This document shows positions 14,434 to 23,315 of a stretch of 36,163 bases of DNA, one piece after another. The DNA comes from an uncultured Collinsella sp. Its GTDB lineage: Bacteria > Actinomycetota > Coriobacteriia > Coriobacteriales > Coriobacteriaceae. The stretch lies in the NCBI GenBank assembly GCA_937989875.1, contig CALKBO010000068.1, positions 1 to 36,163 of the forward strand. Reading direction: 5' to 3'. Below the pieces are notes generated by a model. That model ran no database searches. It was not told the origin of the DNA and saw only the letters and a list, made by a program, of their open reading frames with translations. Within the stretch, counting starts at the first letter, position 1. The number at the start of each line of letters is the position of its first letter. Position numbers and translations under genes: made by a program.

Positions 14434-15321
14434 GTGGTTGATGGGGATGCTCGCTCTGAGCTGCTTTCTGCGGATTGGAATGGCGAATGGATGCGTCTGC
14501 AGGCTGGTCGGCGGCGGGCTGATGATTCTTTTGAGTGGGATAAAAGGGCTCGGCATTTTCGGCCGCTTGAGACTGCTCCGTATGCCCGGGACTTTATGAA
14601 GCTGCTGGCGTTAAAGCCTGGTGAATCCGTGCTGGATATGGGGTGCGGGGCTGGGTCGATTGCTATTCCACTTGCACAAGACGGGCATCCTGTGATTGCC
14701 GCTGATTTTTCTCCTGCCATGTTGGGCACCCTTGATGCTGGCATTGAGTACTATGGGCTCGAGAATCTTATTACGCCGCTTGAGCTTGCTTGGGATGATG
14801 ATTGGGATTTGGTTGGGCCGGTTGCCAAGGCTGTTGATGTTGCCTTTGCGAGTCGCTCGGTTACCACGAACGACCTGAAGGGGGCACTTGCCAAGCTTGA
14901 CCGTACGGCTCGTCGGCGTTGTGCTGTCACGATGGTCGCCAACTCGAGTCCGCGTTATGACCTGCAGCTGATGAACGCCATCGGCGCCTCGGTTACCTGT
15001 AGCAATGGTTTTGTGTACGCCTTTAACATCCTTATTCAGATGGGTGCACTGCCGCAGGTCACGTATTTTGAATCGCCCCGCCGCGACACCTTCGATAGTC
15101 TCGAGGCGGGCGTGGCAGACTTTTCTCGCATGCTCGAGCATGGCAACGAGGACAAGATTGACCGCCTGCACGACTATATCGCCCAACACATGATCGAGAA
15201 CCCCCATGCCGGCGAGCCGGGATCCAAGGGCGTTCCGCAGGGACGCTACATGCTCGACCACATCCGCAAAGTCCGATGGGCGTTTATCGCCTGGGAGCCG
15301 GTCTCCGTACCCCGCCCGTAG
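14434..15321 (+). CDS. Class I SAM-dependent methyltransferase
   Basis: A 295-residue protein. GTG 14434 is chosen as start because AGGAGG lies at 14421-14426; an in-frame ATG at 14374 would add a hydrophobic stretch without a ribosome-binding site. The Rossmann methyltransferase core is clear: VLDMGCGAGSIAIPLA (motif I) near residues 68-83, then VIAADFSPAML (motif II). The substrate is unknown; the family often appears as a generic methyltransferase in Coriobacteriia. Base use shifts within the gene. About the first 500 bases use many T-ending codons (gat, gct, ttt), while the rest is GC-rich like its neighbours, which may point to patchwork ancestry. It ends before the yhbY gene with no obvious coupling. 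Confidence 0.85.
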   Translation: MVDGDARSELLSADWNGEWMRLQAGRRRADDSFEWDKRARHFRPLETAPYARDFMKLLALKPGESVLDMGCGAGSIAIPLAQDGHPVIAADFSPAMLGTLDAGIEYYGLENLITPLELAWDDDWDLVGPVAKAVDVAFASRSVTTNDLKGALAKLDRTARRRCAVTMVANSSPRYDLQLMNAIGASVTCSNGFVYAFNILIQMGALPQVTYFESPRRDTFDSLEAGVADFSRMLEHGNEDKIDRLHDYIAQHMIENPHAGEPGSKGVPQGRYMLDHIRKVRWAFIAWEPVSVPRP

Positions 15322-15479
15322 CCCATCTAAAGCTTGCATCGTCTTCCCGCGCGGCATCCGCATTCTTTGCGAACTGGGCAAACGCGCTCCACACCGCGCC
15401 GTTCCTGCGCTATCGTGGGACAGCTCACGTAGATTAAGGCCCCATTGCGGGGCGCCCCATACATAGAAAGCGAGAACCC

Positions 15480-15779
15480 ATGGCACTGACAGGAGCCCAG
15501 GTCAAGCAGCTTCGCAGCATGGCCCATCACCTCAACCCCGCCATCATCATCGGTAAGTCCGATGTCAACGAGGGCACCGTCGAGCAGACGGTTGCCTACC
15601 TGGAGAAGCACGAGCTCGTTAAGTGCTCCGTGCTGGACGGCTCCAGCCTTTCCGCCCGCGAGGCCGCCGAGGAGCTCGCCGAGCGCTGCCACGCCGACGT
15701 CGTTCAGGTTATCGGCCGCAAGTTCTCGCTGTATCGCGAGTCCTCGCGCAAGGATATCGAGAAGATCAAGCTCGTCTAA
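15480..15779 (+). CDS. yhbY: YhbY-like CRS1/CRM-domain RNA-binding protein
   Basis: A 99-residue protein beginning MALTGAQVKQLRSMAHHLNP, the usual start of this family. The glycine loop IIIGKSDVNEG (GxxG-like) near residues 22-32 is the RNA contact of the CRM domain, and LAERCHADVVQVIGRKFSLYR is the conserved second half. YhbY associates with pre-50S ribosomal particles and helps their assembly. The length of about 97 residues is normal. GAGAA precedes the ATG, a weak but acceptable site. A strong terminator follows within 30 bases of the stop. Confidence 0.93.
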   Translation: MALTGAQVKQLRSMAHHLNPAIIIGKSDVNEGTVEQTVAYLEKHELVKCSVLDGSSLSAREAAEELAERCHADVVQVIGRKFSLYRESSRKDIEKIKLV

Positions 15780-15808
15780 ATACCGGCTGGTCATACCGAG
15801 CAAGTCTG

Positions 15809-15841
15809 CGGGCGTCCGATCGATTCGGACGCCCGTTTTTT
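15809..15841. terminator. Terminator between yhbY and the BTAD regulator gene
   Basis: Perfect 11-bp stem 15809-15819 with 15825-15835, loop tcgat, then six T on the + strand. The T-run overlaps the stop codon of the convergent gene (15840-15842). Confidence 0.9.
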
Positions 15842-18836
15842 ATCGCTCGACAAGCACGCGCTTGAGCCTGCCTTCGACCAGGCGCTCATACAAACGCCTT
15901 GTCTCGGGCTCGGGCACGCCTTGAACCTGCTCTCGCAGGTGGTGCATGTGGCCGCTGTACAGCTCAACGACATCGCGACGTCGTCCCGCCGCGCCGTAAA
16001 CGCGCATGGCGCAGCGAACCATGTCCTCGCGCGCCGTCTCTTGGCGAAGCCCCGATTCCACGAGCCAAATTGCCGATTGCAGGTCATTTTCCTCGAGAGC
16101 GGCATTCGCTCCCCTAATCATGCAGTCGATGTACTTGGATTGCATAATGTGGCGCATGCGCGTAAAGAACGTGGGGTTGCAACCGGTGGGAACATACAGC
16201 GGGCCCGCGTAGAGTTGCTCAACCTTAAGACATAACTCAACCAGGTGAGGCCCTCTCGCACCCATGCGGTTTCCCAGGATCTCGCGGCTCAGCTGGTCAA
16301 AGAGCCTTACATCGGTCTTAACGTAGTCGCCGTTGAGCCCTATGCACTCGTTTTGGATAAGCACGCACGACTTGCCATCCGGCGTTGGACCCAAAGCCGA
16401 GCGCAAGCGCGATACCGTCGAATACAGATTGTTGCGCGCGGCGTTAAACTCGGCATGGGGCCACAACTCCATGGCGATTGTCTCGCGGTCGACCATGGCG
16501 TCTATACCCAACGCAAGACGTTCGGCAAGCGTTGCCGCCTTTTTGCGACGCCACATCTTATCCGTGATGGGAAAACCGTCGCGCTCGGCGCGAAACGCGC
16601 CAAACATGCGTATCTCAATATGGCCGATGGTATCGACAGCCTCAACCTCGCCCGCCTGGAATAGGTGCTCACTTTCGCCCTCAAAGTCATCGCGTAGTGA
16701 ATACCGCGACAGCTCGCGCACCGGAAGCTTCTTGCGAATCCTGACGGCAGGCTCGCCCAGGCAATGCATCGCAAGACGCGCGAATAGCCGATACGATGGA
16801 TCTAAAATCCCCGAGCGATTCATAGACATCCAAGCGGCAAGATCGCTATCGCGGCCCGCAGCGGCCAGGTGCAACGCCACGACCCAGGCTTCTGAGCCAC
16901 CGACCTGCGTCTTGCTAATATCGAGCAGCTCCGCCTCTTCGCGAACCGATACCAGCGACGTATTGCGCAGATACGCCACGCGCTCCAGCAGCAAAGCGTT
17001 TTCGCGCATGTACGTAATCGATTCGTCGGCGAGCTTGAGCACCTGGACCGCGCGGAACTTTGCGTTGACCGGCCGCCCCTCCGCCAGCGATTGCCAGCCC
17101 TCCAGCAATAGCCCAAACAGCTGAATTTGATTGTCGCGAACACGCACCGCAAAGCGGTCGAGCTCGCCAAACGCCACATCGTCGGTCACGGGCAAGCCCG
17201 CGAGCAGGCGCCGCGCCGCCAGCACCATACGCAGCCAAATGGATGGCGCCTTAAGCCCGCGGATATCGAGCGCCTCGAGTATCCGCGCCATCTTGTCATC
17301 GCGCTCGTCGGGTTTAGCAAACGAGCCATCGAACAGCTCCACCAGCATATGGTCGGCCTGTATGAGAATCCCCGCGATGTCGAGCTCGCAATCATAGGCT
17401 TTGCACGCCTTGAGCTTCGCGAGAACATTGCCGTCTTCCGCTCGCTCGGTTAGGTGGCGCTTGACCTCGATATGCGCGGACAGCATGTCGAGCACCTCGC
17501 AGGATGCCTGTTCTTGCAAAACAGGGTTGGCGGGAAGCCCCAGGTCATTGTCGCCGTAAAAGGCGATAGTGAGCGCCTGGGCTATTTTCCAGGTAGCGGG
17601 GTCGAGTTCGTGCGCCACCTGATCACCCGCACATTCGATAACGGACGCCATATACCTTGCGAGCTTTGTATTGCACACGCTGACAGCCGCCAGATACACG
17701 CCGAGTGCCTCGGCGGGTGCCGGCTCTTGCTCCTGCTTTTCCGCATTGATCATCGCCGACGCCGCGCGGCAAATGTCCCCTCCATGCCCGGTCAGGGCAA
17801 GATCGGCCCCATACTGCCCGGCTAGCTCCAACACCACACGGCGGTCCAAGAACGCATCGGCCAGGTCCATGGCCAAATCGCATCGGCCTGCCTTAATCAA
17901 AATGCGAGCAGCCCGCGATACAAGTTCGGGACGGATCTCGGCAACAAGCTTTCGCAACCTCAGGCGCGCATTGTCCTTAGCACCCAAACACCTAAAGGTG
18001 CGATCAGACGGATCCACGCCAAAAATCGGATAATCGCGCACAAAGATGGACTGGTCTACCATCGAAAGCCTTACACCGCACGCCTCTAGCTCCGCAATGC
18101 GGCCCTCGCCCATCAGTACCATCAAGCAGGCAACGGTAAACAACAGGTTGTTCTCGAGCGATGCAAGATCGGCCAGCGCCGCACCGTAAACGTTGACGAT
18201 TTCGTTCTCGAGCAACCCGGCAACATCGCCCTGTCCATACATTCCCGTCTGCAGGGCAGATACCAGCTCTGGCACACCCTGCGTGAGCCGATAAAAATCG
18301 AGCGATGTGCTGATCGAGAACGCCGTGGCCCATGACGAATACTCATAGGCGTGCACCTTGAGCATCTGCGCATTGACTTTTACAGAATCGCCCAGCCCGT
18401 GGATAAGCAATCGGTTGGAGGGGCGACAAGTAATAAAGACCCCCGTCCCCGTAGCACGTAAGCTGCGGATTCGATCGATGAGGTCCTCTGTTTCGCGCTG
18501 CTCGAGATTGGGCACGTTGTCGATCGCAACGAGCGAATGCGGCTTGTCCTTAAGCTCATCGGCGACAACCTCGAGCTGCATAAAGAGCTCGCGTCCAATC
18601 GCGCGGTCGGCCTCGATTATCCGAACCGGTCCTCGCGTGGGATCCGATTTAACTTCCTGCACGTATTGCAGCAATACCGACGTCTTACCAAACCCGTCGG
18701 GCGCGTAAAGCAGAACGATTCCTGCCTTGCGCCCTTTAACGATGAGCTCGTTCATCAAGCGATCGCGCCGCACCATATAGCCGCCGCCCGTCGGCATCAA
18801 CTCGAGGTCGTCCATATTGCCCAGATCGTTTTCCAT
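15840..18836 (-). CDS. Large ATPase/winged-helix/BTAD transcriptional regulator
   Basis: A 998-residue protein starting MENDLGNMDDLELMP, with GAGGAG eight bases before the ATG. Residues 40-55 (VLLYAPDGFGKTSVLL) are a Walker A P-loop, and LVAIDNVPN near 102-110 a Walker B strand, so the N-terminus is a STAND-type NTPase as in LuxR/MalT-like activators. The middle 300-700 is helical, probably TPR-like repeats. From about 737 (IEIRMFGAFRAERDG, then KKAATLAERLAL and AMELWPHAEFNAARNNLYSTVSRLRSALG) it has the OmpR-type winged helix and bacterial transcriptional activator domain of SARP regulators. It is probably a DNA-binding activator driven by ligand and nucleotide. The target is unknown; it is monocistronic with a 450-base upstream gap. 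Confidence 0.88.
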   Translation of the reverse strand: MENDLGNMDDLELMPTGGGYMVRRDRLMNELIVKGRKAGIVLLYAPDGFGKTSVLLQYVQEVKSDPTRGPVRIIEADRAIGRELFMQLEVVADELKDKPHSLVAIDNVPNLEQRETEDLIDRIRSLRATGTGVFITCRPSNRLLIHGLGDSVKVNAQMLKVHAYEYSSWATAFSISTSLDFYRLTQGVPELVSALQTGMYGQGDVAGLLENEIVNVYGAALADLASLENNLLFTVACLMVLMGEGRIAELEACGVRLSMVDQSIFVRDYPIFGVDPSDRTFRCLGAKDNARLRLRKLVAEIRPELVSRAARILIKAGRCDLAMDLADAFLDRRVVLELAGQYGADLALTGHGGDICRAASAMINAEKQEQEPAPAEALGVYLAAVSVCNTKLARYMASVIECAGDQVAHELDPATWKIAQALTIAFYGDNDLGLPANPVLQEQASCEVLDMLSAHIEVKRHLTERAEDGNVLAKLKACKAYDCELDIAGILIQADHMLVELFDGSFAKPDERDDKMARILEALDIRGLKAPSIWLRMVLAARRLLAGLPVTDDVAFGELDRFAVRVRDNQIQLFGLLLEGWQSLAEGRPVNAKFRAVQVLKLADESITYMRENALLLERVAYLRNTSLVSVREEAELLDISKTQVGGSEAWVVALHLAAAGRDSDLAAWMSMNRSGILDPSYRLFARLAMHCLGEPAVRIRKKLPVRELSRYSLRDDFEGESEHLFQAGEVEAVDTIGHIEIRMFGAFRAERDGFPITDKMWRRKKAATLAERLALGIDAMVDRETIAMELWPHAEFNAARNNLYSTVSRLRSALGPTPDGKSCVLIQNECIGLNGDYVKTDVRLFDQLSREILGNRMGARGPHLVELCLKVEQLYAGPLYVPTGCNPTFFTRMRHIMQSKYIDCMIRGANAALEENDLQSAIWLVESGLRQETAREDMVRCAMRVYGAAGRRRDVVELYSGHMHHLREQVQGVPEPETRRLYERLVEGRLKRVLVER

Positions 18837-18852
18837 GCCTGCTCCTCAACTC

Positions 18853-19137
18853 GACCATATGGACACCGTAGCTGCAGGACCATATGAACCACCCCGTGAA
18901 TAGCGTGACTTAGAGTTTTTGGCTGTCTGCCGGTACGGGTTTGGCAAGTTTTTGTACAGCGAGGCCCGATGGTAACTTATCCCCCGACCAATAGGTCTTT
19001 GCGCAGGTCAATGCACTTGCCAGTATGTCCCATCCCATTTGCAGTGTAGCGCAGTCTGCTGTTTTTATTTGAGTTGCGCAACTCGCCTATTCCTCCCTAC
19101 CGTCCACGACTCTATAGTGGCAAACGTGTATAGAGTC
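18853..19137. promoter_or_regulatory. Repeats in the upstream region of the BTAD regulator gene
   Basis: The gap 18837-19286 has no gene. It contains direct copies of gaccatatg at 18853-18861 and 18878-18886 close to the regulator start, a perfect palindrome gagttgcgcaactc at 19071-19084, and an inverted repeat gactctata/tatagagtc at 19108-19116 and 19129-19137. Any of these could be operators for this regulator gene. No promoter stands out clearly. Confidence 0.4.
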
Positions 19138-19225
19138 TGCTATAGAATGAATCACAAAAATTTAAAACCCTCCAGTCAAGTACACGGCAAGGTTACCGTC
19201 ATGCATGCGCCACGGCCTATGTCCA

Positions 19226-19257
19226 CTAAAAAGGCCCCCGCAAAGCGAGGGCCTTTT
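19226..19257 (-). terminator. Terminator of nagB
   Basis: Read on the - strand: aaggccctcgc, loop ttt, gcgggggcctt, then a T-run. It lies 30 bases after the nagB stop. Confidence 0.85.
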
Positions 19258-19286
19258 GAAAAGCTATGTAAGATCACTTGGTCGCG

Positions 19287-20015
19287 TTACTCGCAGAGCG
19301 AAAGAGCGGCCTCGTCAGCAACGACGACGCAATTGGTGTGGAGCTGCAGGATCGAAGCGGGGCACTCGGGCGTAACCGGGCCATAGCACATATCGTGCAC
19401 AGCCTGAGCCTTGGCCTCGCCGTTGGCGACAACTAGGATCATGCGGGCATACATGATGGTCTGGGTACCCATGGTGTAAGCCTGACGGGGCACATCATCG
19501 ATGCTGTCGAACAGGCGGCTGTTGGCCTGAATGGTGCTCTCGGTCAGGTCGACGCAGTGCGTACCCTTGGAGAAGTGGTCATCGGGCTCGTTGAAGCCAA
19601 TATGACCGTTATTACCAATGCCGAGCAGCTGCAGATCGGGGTAACCGGCGGCAGCGACGATCTTGTCGTACTCGGAGCAGGCAGCAGCGGCATCGGGGTT
19701 GGAGCCATCGGGCACGTGCGTATTGTTCAGATCGATATTGATGTGATCGAAGAAGTTCTCGCGCATAAAGTAGTGATAGCTCTGAGGATCGTCGTGCGAA
19801 AGACCGCGATACTCATCCAGGTTATAGGTGCTGACCTCGGCGAAGTCGACGTCGCCCTTCTCGTACCAAGCGGCGAGCTGCTTGTAGGCGCCAATCGGGG
19901 TGGAGCCGGTGGCAAGACCCAGCACGCAATCGGGCTTGAGGATAACCTGGGCCGAGATGATGTTGGCGGCCTTGCGGCTCATATCCTCGTAGTCTTTAGC
20001 TTTAATGATTTTCAT
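19287..20015 (-). CDS. nagB: Glucosamine-6-phosphate deaminase
   Basis: A 242-residue NagB. The ATG at 20013-20015 (MKIIKAKDYEDMSRKAA) has aaagga upstream. Motifs are GLATGSTPIGAY (phosphate loop), STYNLDEYRGL with the catalytic Asp, LLGIGNNGHIGFNEP, and the C-terminal PASILQLH. It converts glucosamine-6-phosphate to fructose-6-phosphate and ammonia, feeding amino sugars into glycolysis. The nearby PTS IIA gene (upstream on the same strand) and glmM point to a local amino-sugar cluster: one route down, one up to peptidoglycan. The 272-base gap upstream suggests its own promoter. Confidence 0.96.
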   Translation of the reverse strand: MKIIKAKDYEDMSRKAANIISAQVILKPDCVLGLATGSTPIGAYKQLAAWYEKGDVDFAEVSTYNLDEYRGLSHDDPQSYHYFMRENFFDHINIDLNNTHVPDGSNPDAAAACSEYDKIVAAAGYPDLQLLGIGNNGHIGFNEPDDHFSKGTHCVDLTESTIQANSRLFDSIDDVPRQAYTMGTQTIMYARMILVVANGEAKAQAVHDMCYGPVTPECPASILQLHTNCVVVADEAALSLCE

Positions 20016-20213
20016 TACGCGTCCTTTCTCGTACAAGAGAGGCAAGGCTCCCCTTACAAGCACTTGCCCGCGGCCCGCGTCGGCCGCAACCAACGTGTGC
20101 GGCCACCAGGGCGAGGTCGCGTAATGTATGTGTCTCGTGTCTAGCCGCGTCGAGGCCCCTGCCCGTCCACGGTGACCCAAAGCTGTTTAACTTCGGACGT
20201 TTCCCATCTTGCC

Positions 20214-20247
20214 ACGGAGGGCGTCCTCTTTCAAGGGCGCCCTCCGT
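20214..20247. terminator. Hairpin between the PTS IIA gene and nagB
   Basis: Perfect 10-bp arms acggagggcg (20214-20223) and cgccctccgt (20238-20247), loop 14. It is 40 bases after the PTS IIA stop on the - strand; there is no T-run, so terminator function is uncertain. The remainder of 20016-20287 shows nothing else clear. Confidence 0.5.
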
Positions 20248-20287
20248 AAACGTGTTTGAATTGTAGGCTAAAGGCCAAAAGCACCAA

Positions 20288-20785
20288 CTAACGCTCGCGA
20301 GCGACGATGAGTTGGTCCATCTCCTCGACATGCTCGCCAACGGAACCCTTGATGCTCGAGAACTCAACGGAATTGCACACCAAGATGGGAACCGTCACAT
20401 CGTAGCCCTCGGCAGCAATTGCCTCGCGATCGAACTCGATGAGTACATCGCCCTTATGGACGATGTCGCCCACTTGCGCATGCACGGTAAAGTGTTTGCC
20501 CTCGAGCTGAACGGTGTCCAGGCCAACGTGAATCAGAACGTCCAGGCCATCAACCGTGTTAAGCGCAACGGCATGACCCGTGGGAAAAATCGCCTCGACC
20601 TTAGCGTCAGCCGGCGCGATTACACGCGTGCCCGTGGGCTGAATCGCCACGCCCTGACCCAAAAGGCCGGTGGCAAACGTCTGATTGTTTACCTCGGAAA
20701 GCGGAATGACGTCGCCCGAGATGGGAGCATCCAGCGTAAGGACTCGACCACGCATACCAAAAGACCTTAGGACTTTAGTGAACAT
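20288..20785 (-). CDS. crr: PTS glucose-family IIA protein
   Basis: A 165-residue single-domain EIIA of the glucose/glucoside type, starting at the ATG 20783-20785 (MFTKVLRSFGMRGRV) with GGGGGAG upstream. Two conserved histidines are present, His71 (PTGHAVAL) and the phosphorylated His86 (DVLIHVGLDTV). The family blocks APISGDVIPL, VIAPADAKVEAIF and GDVLIEFD are complete. It takes phosphate from HPr and passes it to a membrane IIBC, which is not in the window. With nagB downstream, GlcNAc or glucosamine uptake is a reasonable guess. It follows glmM by about 70 bases on the same strand. Confidence 0.93.
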   Translation of the reverse strand: MFTKVLRSFGMRGRVLTLDAPISGDVIPLSEVNNQTFATGLLGQGVAIQPTGTRVIAPADAKVEAIFPTGHAVALNTVDGLDVLIHVGLDTVQLEGKHFTVHAQVGDIVHKGDVLIEFDREAIAAEGYDVTVPILVCNSVEFSSIKGSVGEHVEEMDQLIVARER

Positions 20786-20856
20786 GCTCCCCCTTGGACA
20801 TACCAATAATCAAATACAGTCTTGCTAGTTTACCACTTGGCACTGGTTTTTGACCA

Positions 20857-22194
20857 TTAAGGAAGTTCGCGCTTGACAACCTCGACGATGTCGTCAACCA
20901 CACGCTGGGTCAGCTCGTGCGTCTCGGCCTCGGCCATAACGCGAACCAGCGGCTCGGTACCGCTCGGGCGCACCAGAATGCGGCCGCGACCATTGAGTTC
21001 CTTCTCGGCGGCAGCGACGGCGTCCCAAATGGGCTGGCAATCGTCCAGACCGGCCTTGTTGTCGGAATGCACGTTGACGAGCACCTGCGGATACTTCTTC
21101 ATGATGCCGGCAAGGTCAGTAAGGGTACGGCCGGTGCGCTTGAGCACGGCCAGCAGCTGCAGAGCCGTCACCAGACCATCGCCGGTAGTGTTGTGCTCAA
21201 GGAAGATGATGTGGCCGGACTGCTCGCCACCGATGACGGCACCGTCCTCGAGCATACGCTCCAAAACGTAGCGGTCGCCCACGGCGGTCTGGACCATCTC
21301 GAAGCCCTGCTCCTTCATGGCGATGGAGAAGCCCAGGTTGCACATAACGGTCGAGACGATCTCGGAATTGGCGAGCTTGCCGCGAGCGGCCAGGTCGGAG
21401 CCGCAGATGGCCAGGATGTAGTCGCCATCGATCTCGTTGCCCTCGCTGTCCACGAACAGCACGCGATCGGCGTCGCCATCGTGGGCCAGACCGATGTCGG
21501 CATGGGTGCGCAGCACGAGCTCGCGCAGGGGCTCAAGGTGAGTGGAGCCGCACTCAACGTTAATGTCGGTGCCGCAGTAGTCGGTGTTGATGGCATGGAC
21601 CGTGGCGCCCAGGCGCTGCAGCGCTGCAGGCGTAGTCTGGCAAGAAGCGCCGTGGCCGCAGTCGACGGCAACAACCAGGCCATCGAGCTTAAGGCCGTCG
21701 AGGGTGCTGATAGCGTGGTCGACGTATGCCTTGCGAGCGTCCTTCATCTTGATGATGTGACCCACGCCGGCACCGGTCGGCAGCGTGTCGGCAGCCATGG
21801 CCTCCTCGGACATGACCCAGGCGCTGATCTCTTCCTCGACAGCATCGGGAAGCTTCATGCCCTTGCGGCTAAAGAACTTGATGCCGTTGAACTCCGGCGG
21901 ATTATGCGAAGCGGAGATGACGATGCCGCCGTCGAGCTCATTTTGGACAGTGAGCAGTGCCACGGCCGGCGTAGGGATAACGCCGCAGCAGTGCGGACGG
22001 CCGCCCTCGGCCATGATACCGGCGGTCAGCGCGCTCTCGAGCATAGTGCCCGAAAGGCGCGTGTCGCGGCCGATGCAAATGTCCGGACCAAGGAACTTGG
22101 TCGCCGCACGGCCAAGACGAAACGCGAGGTCGCACGAGAGGTCGGCGTTGGCGACGCCACGGACGCCGTCGGTACCGAAGATGTTCTGGGGCAT
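20857..22194 (-). CDS. glmM: Phosphoglucosamine mutase
   Basis: A 445-residue GlmM. The ATG at 22192-22194 gives MPQNIFGTDGVRGVAN, the canonical N-terminus, with GGAAGGAG upstream. The phosphoserine loop ISASHNPPEFNGIKFF has catalytic Ser96. The metal loop AHDGDADRVLFVD, the sugar loop GGEQSGHIIF and the phosphate-binding RPSGTEPLVRVMAEAE complete the four-domain alpha-D-phosphohexomutase. It interconverts glucosamine-6-phosphate and glucosamine-1-phosphate for UDP-GlcNAc and peptidoglycan. It lies directly after rpsI on the same strand but behind a strong terminator. Confidence 0.97.
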   Translation of the reverse strand: MPQNIFGTDGVRGVANADLSCDLAFRLGRAATKFLGPDICIGRDTRLSGTMLESALTAGIMAEGGRPHCCGVIPTPAVALLTVQNELDGGIVISASHNPPEFNGIKFFSRKGMKLPDAVEEEISAWVMSEEAMAADTLPTGAGVGHIIKMKDARKAYVDHAISTLDGLKLDGLVVAVDCGHGASCQTTPAALQRLGATVHAINTDYCGTDINVECGSTHLEPLRELVLRTHADIGLAHDGDADRVLFVDSEGNEIDGDYILAICGSDLAARGKLANSEIVSTVMCNLGFSIAMKEQGFEMVQTAVGDRYVLERMLEDGAVIGGEQSGHIIFLEHNTTGDGLVTALQLLAVLKRTGRTLTDLAGIMKKYPQVLVNVHSDNKAGLDDCQPIWDAVAAAEKELNGRGRILVRPSGTEPLVRVMAEAETHELTQRVVDDIVEVVKRELP

Positions 22195-22240
22195 AGGATC
22201 GCTCCTTCCCAAGTGGGCAAAACGAAGCCGCCCACCCTAG

Positions 22241-22284
22241 TCGAAAAGAAAAGCGGGACCCACCGAGCAGTCGGTAGGCCCCGC
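22241..22284 (-). terminator. Terminator of rplM-rpsI
   Basis: On the - strand a 14-bp stem (22271-22284 with 22253-22266, two G-T pairs) around ctgc, followed by ttttcttttc. It separates the ribosomal operon from glmM. Confidence 0.9.
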
Positions 22285-22316
22285 TTGTACATTGTATCTC
22301 GTAAGGAGATAAAACC

Positions 22317-22712
<396 letters not shown>

Positions 22713-22714
22713 CT

Positions 22715-23158
22715 TTAAGCCTCCAGCTCAATCTTCGTGGGGTTCTGGGCAGCATGCGGATGCTCGGCACCAGCGTAGACCTTAAGCTTGGTCATCTGGG
22801 CACGGCCGAGGGTGGTCTTGGGCAGCATGCCGCGAACGGCGCGCTCGATGACCTTCTCCGGGTGCTTCTCCATAGCCTGGCGGAAGCTCTCAGCCTTGAG
22901 GCCGCCGTTGTAGCCGCTGTGGCGATAATAGGTCTTCGTGTCGGCCTTGTTACCGGTAAGCTGGACCTTATCGGCGTTGATGACGACAACGAAGTCGCCG
23001 CAGTCGCTGTTGGGCGTGAACTGGGGCTTGTTCTTACCGCGCAGGATCATTGCGATCTGGGTGGCAAGACGGCCCAGGACAGCACCATCGGCGTCGACGA
23101 GAACCCAGTTGCGCTGGACCTCGCCCTGCTTGGCGTAGTGAGTCGATTTCGAAATCAC
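22715..23158 (-). CDS. rplM: 50S ribosomal protein L13
   Basis: A 147-residue L13 with the signatures WVLVDADGAVLGRLATQIA, FVVVINADKVQLTGNKADTKTYYRHSGY (split here as the central RNA-binding block) and RAVRGMLPKTTLG. The start codon is GTG (23156-23158), supported by GGAGGAG at ideal spacing; the next Met is well inside. L13 is an early-assembly large-subunit protein. A strong promoter and a hairpin leader lie upstream. Confidence 0.98.
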   Translation of the reverse strand: MISKSTHYAKQGEVQRNWVLVDADGAVLGRLATQIAMILRGKNKPQFTPNSDCGDFVVVINADKVQLTGNKADTKTYYRHSGYNGGLKAESFRQAMEKHPEKVIERAVRGMLPKTTLGRAQMTKLKVYAGAEHPHAAQNPTKIELEA

Positions 23159-23186
23159 TTAGACTCCTCCATGTACAGTACGTGTT

Positions 23187-23252
23187 GTTACAGAGATTCA
23201 CGGGGCTCTGCAAGTAACCCGTCCATATTACCCCGCTCGCCGCCCGAGTCAA
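23187..23252 (-). promoter_or_regulatory. rplM promoter and leader hairpin
   Basis: On the - strand TTGACT (23247-23252), a 16-base spacer and TAATAT (23225-23230) form a near-consensus sigma-70 promoter. The leader between it and the GTG holds a hairpin (23206-23218 with 23187-23195; nine pairs, a 4-nt bulge). L13 leaders are autoregulatory in other bacteria; that role here is inference. Confidence 0.8.
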
Positions 23253-23315
23253 CAGGTATTTTGGTTCCGACCAGAGTTTCTGCACATGTCGTCCATGGGT
23301 CATGACTTCGCGACG

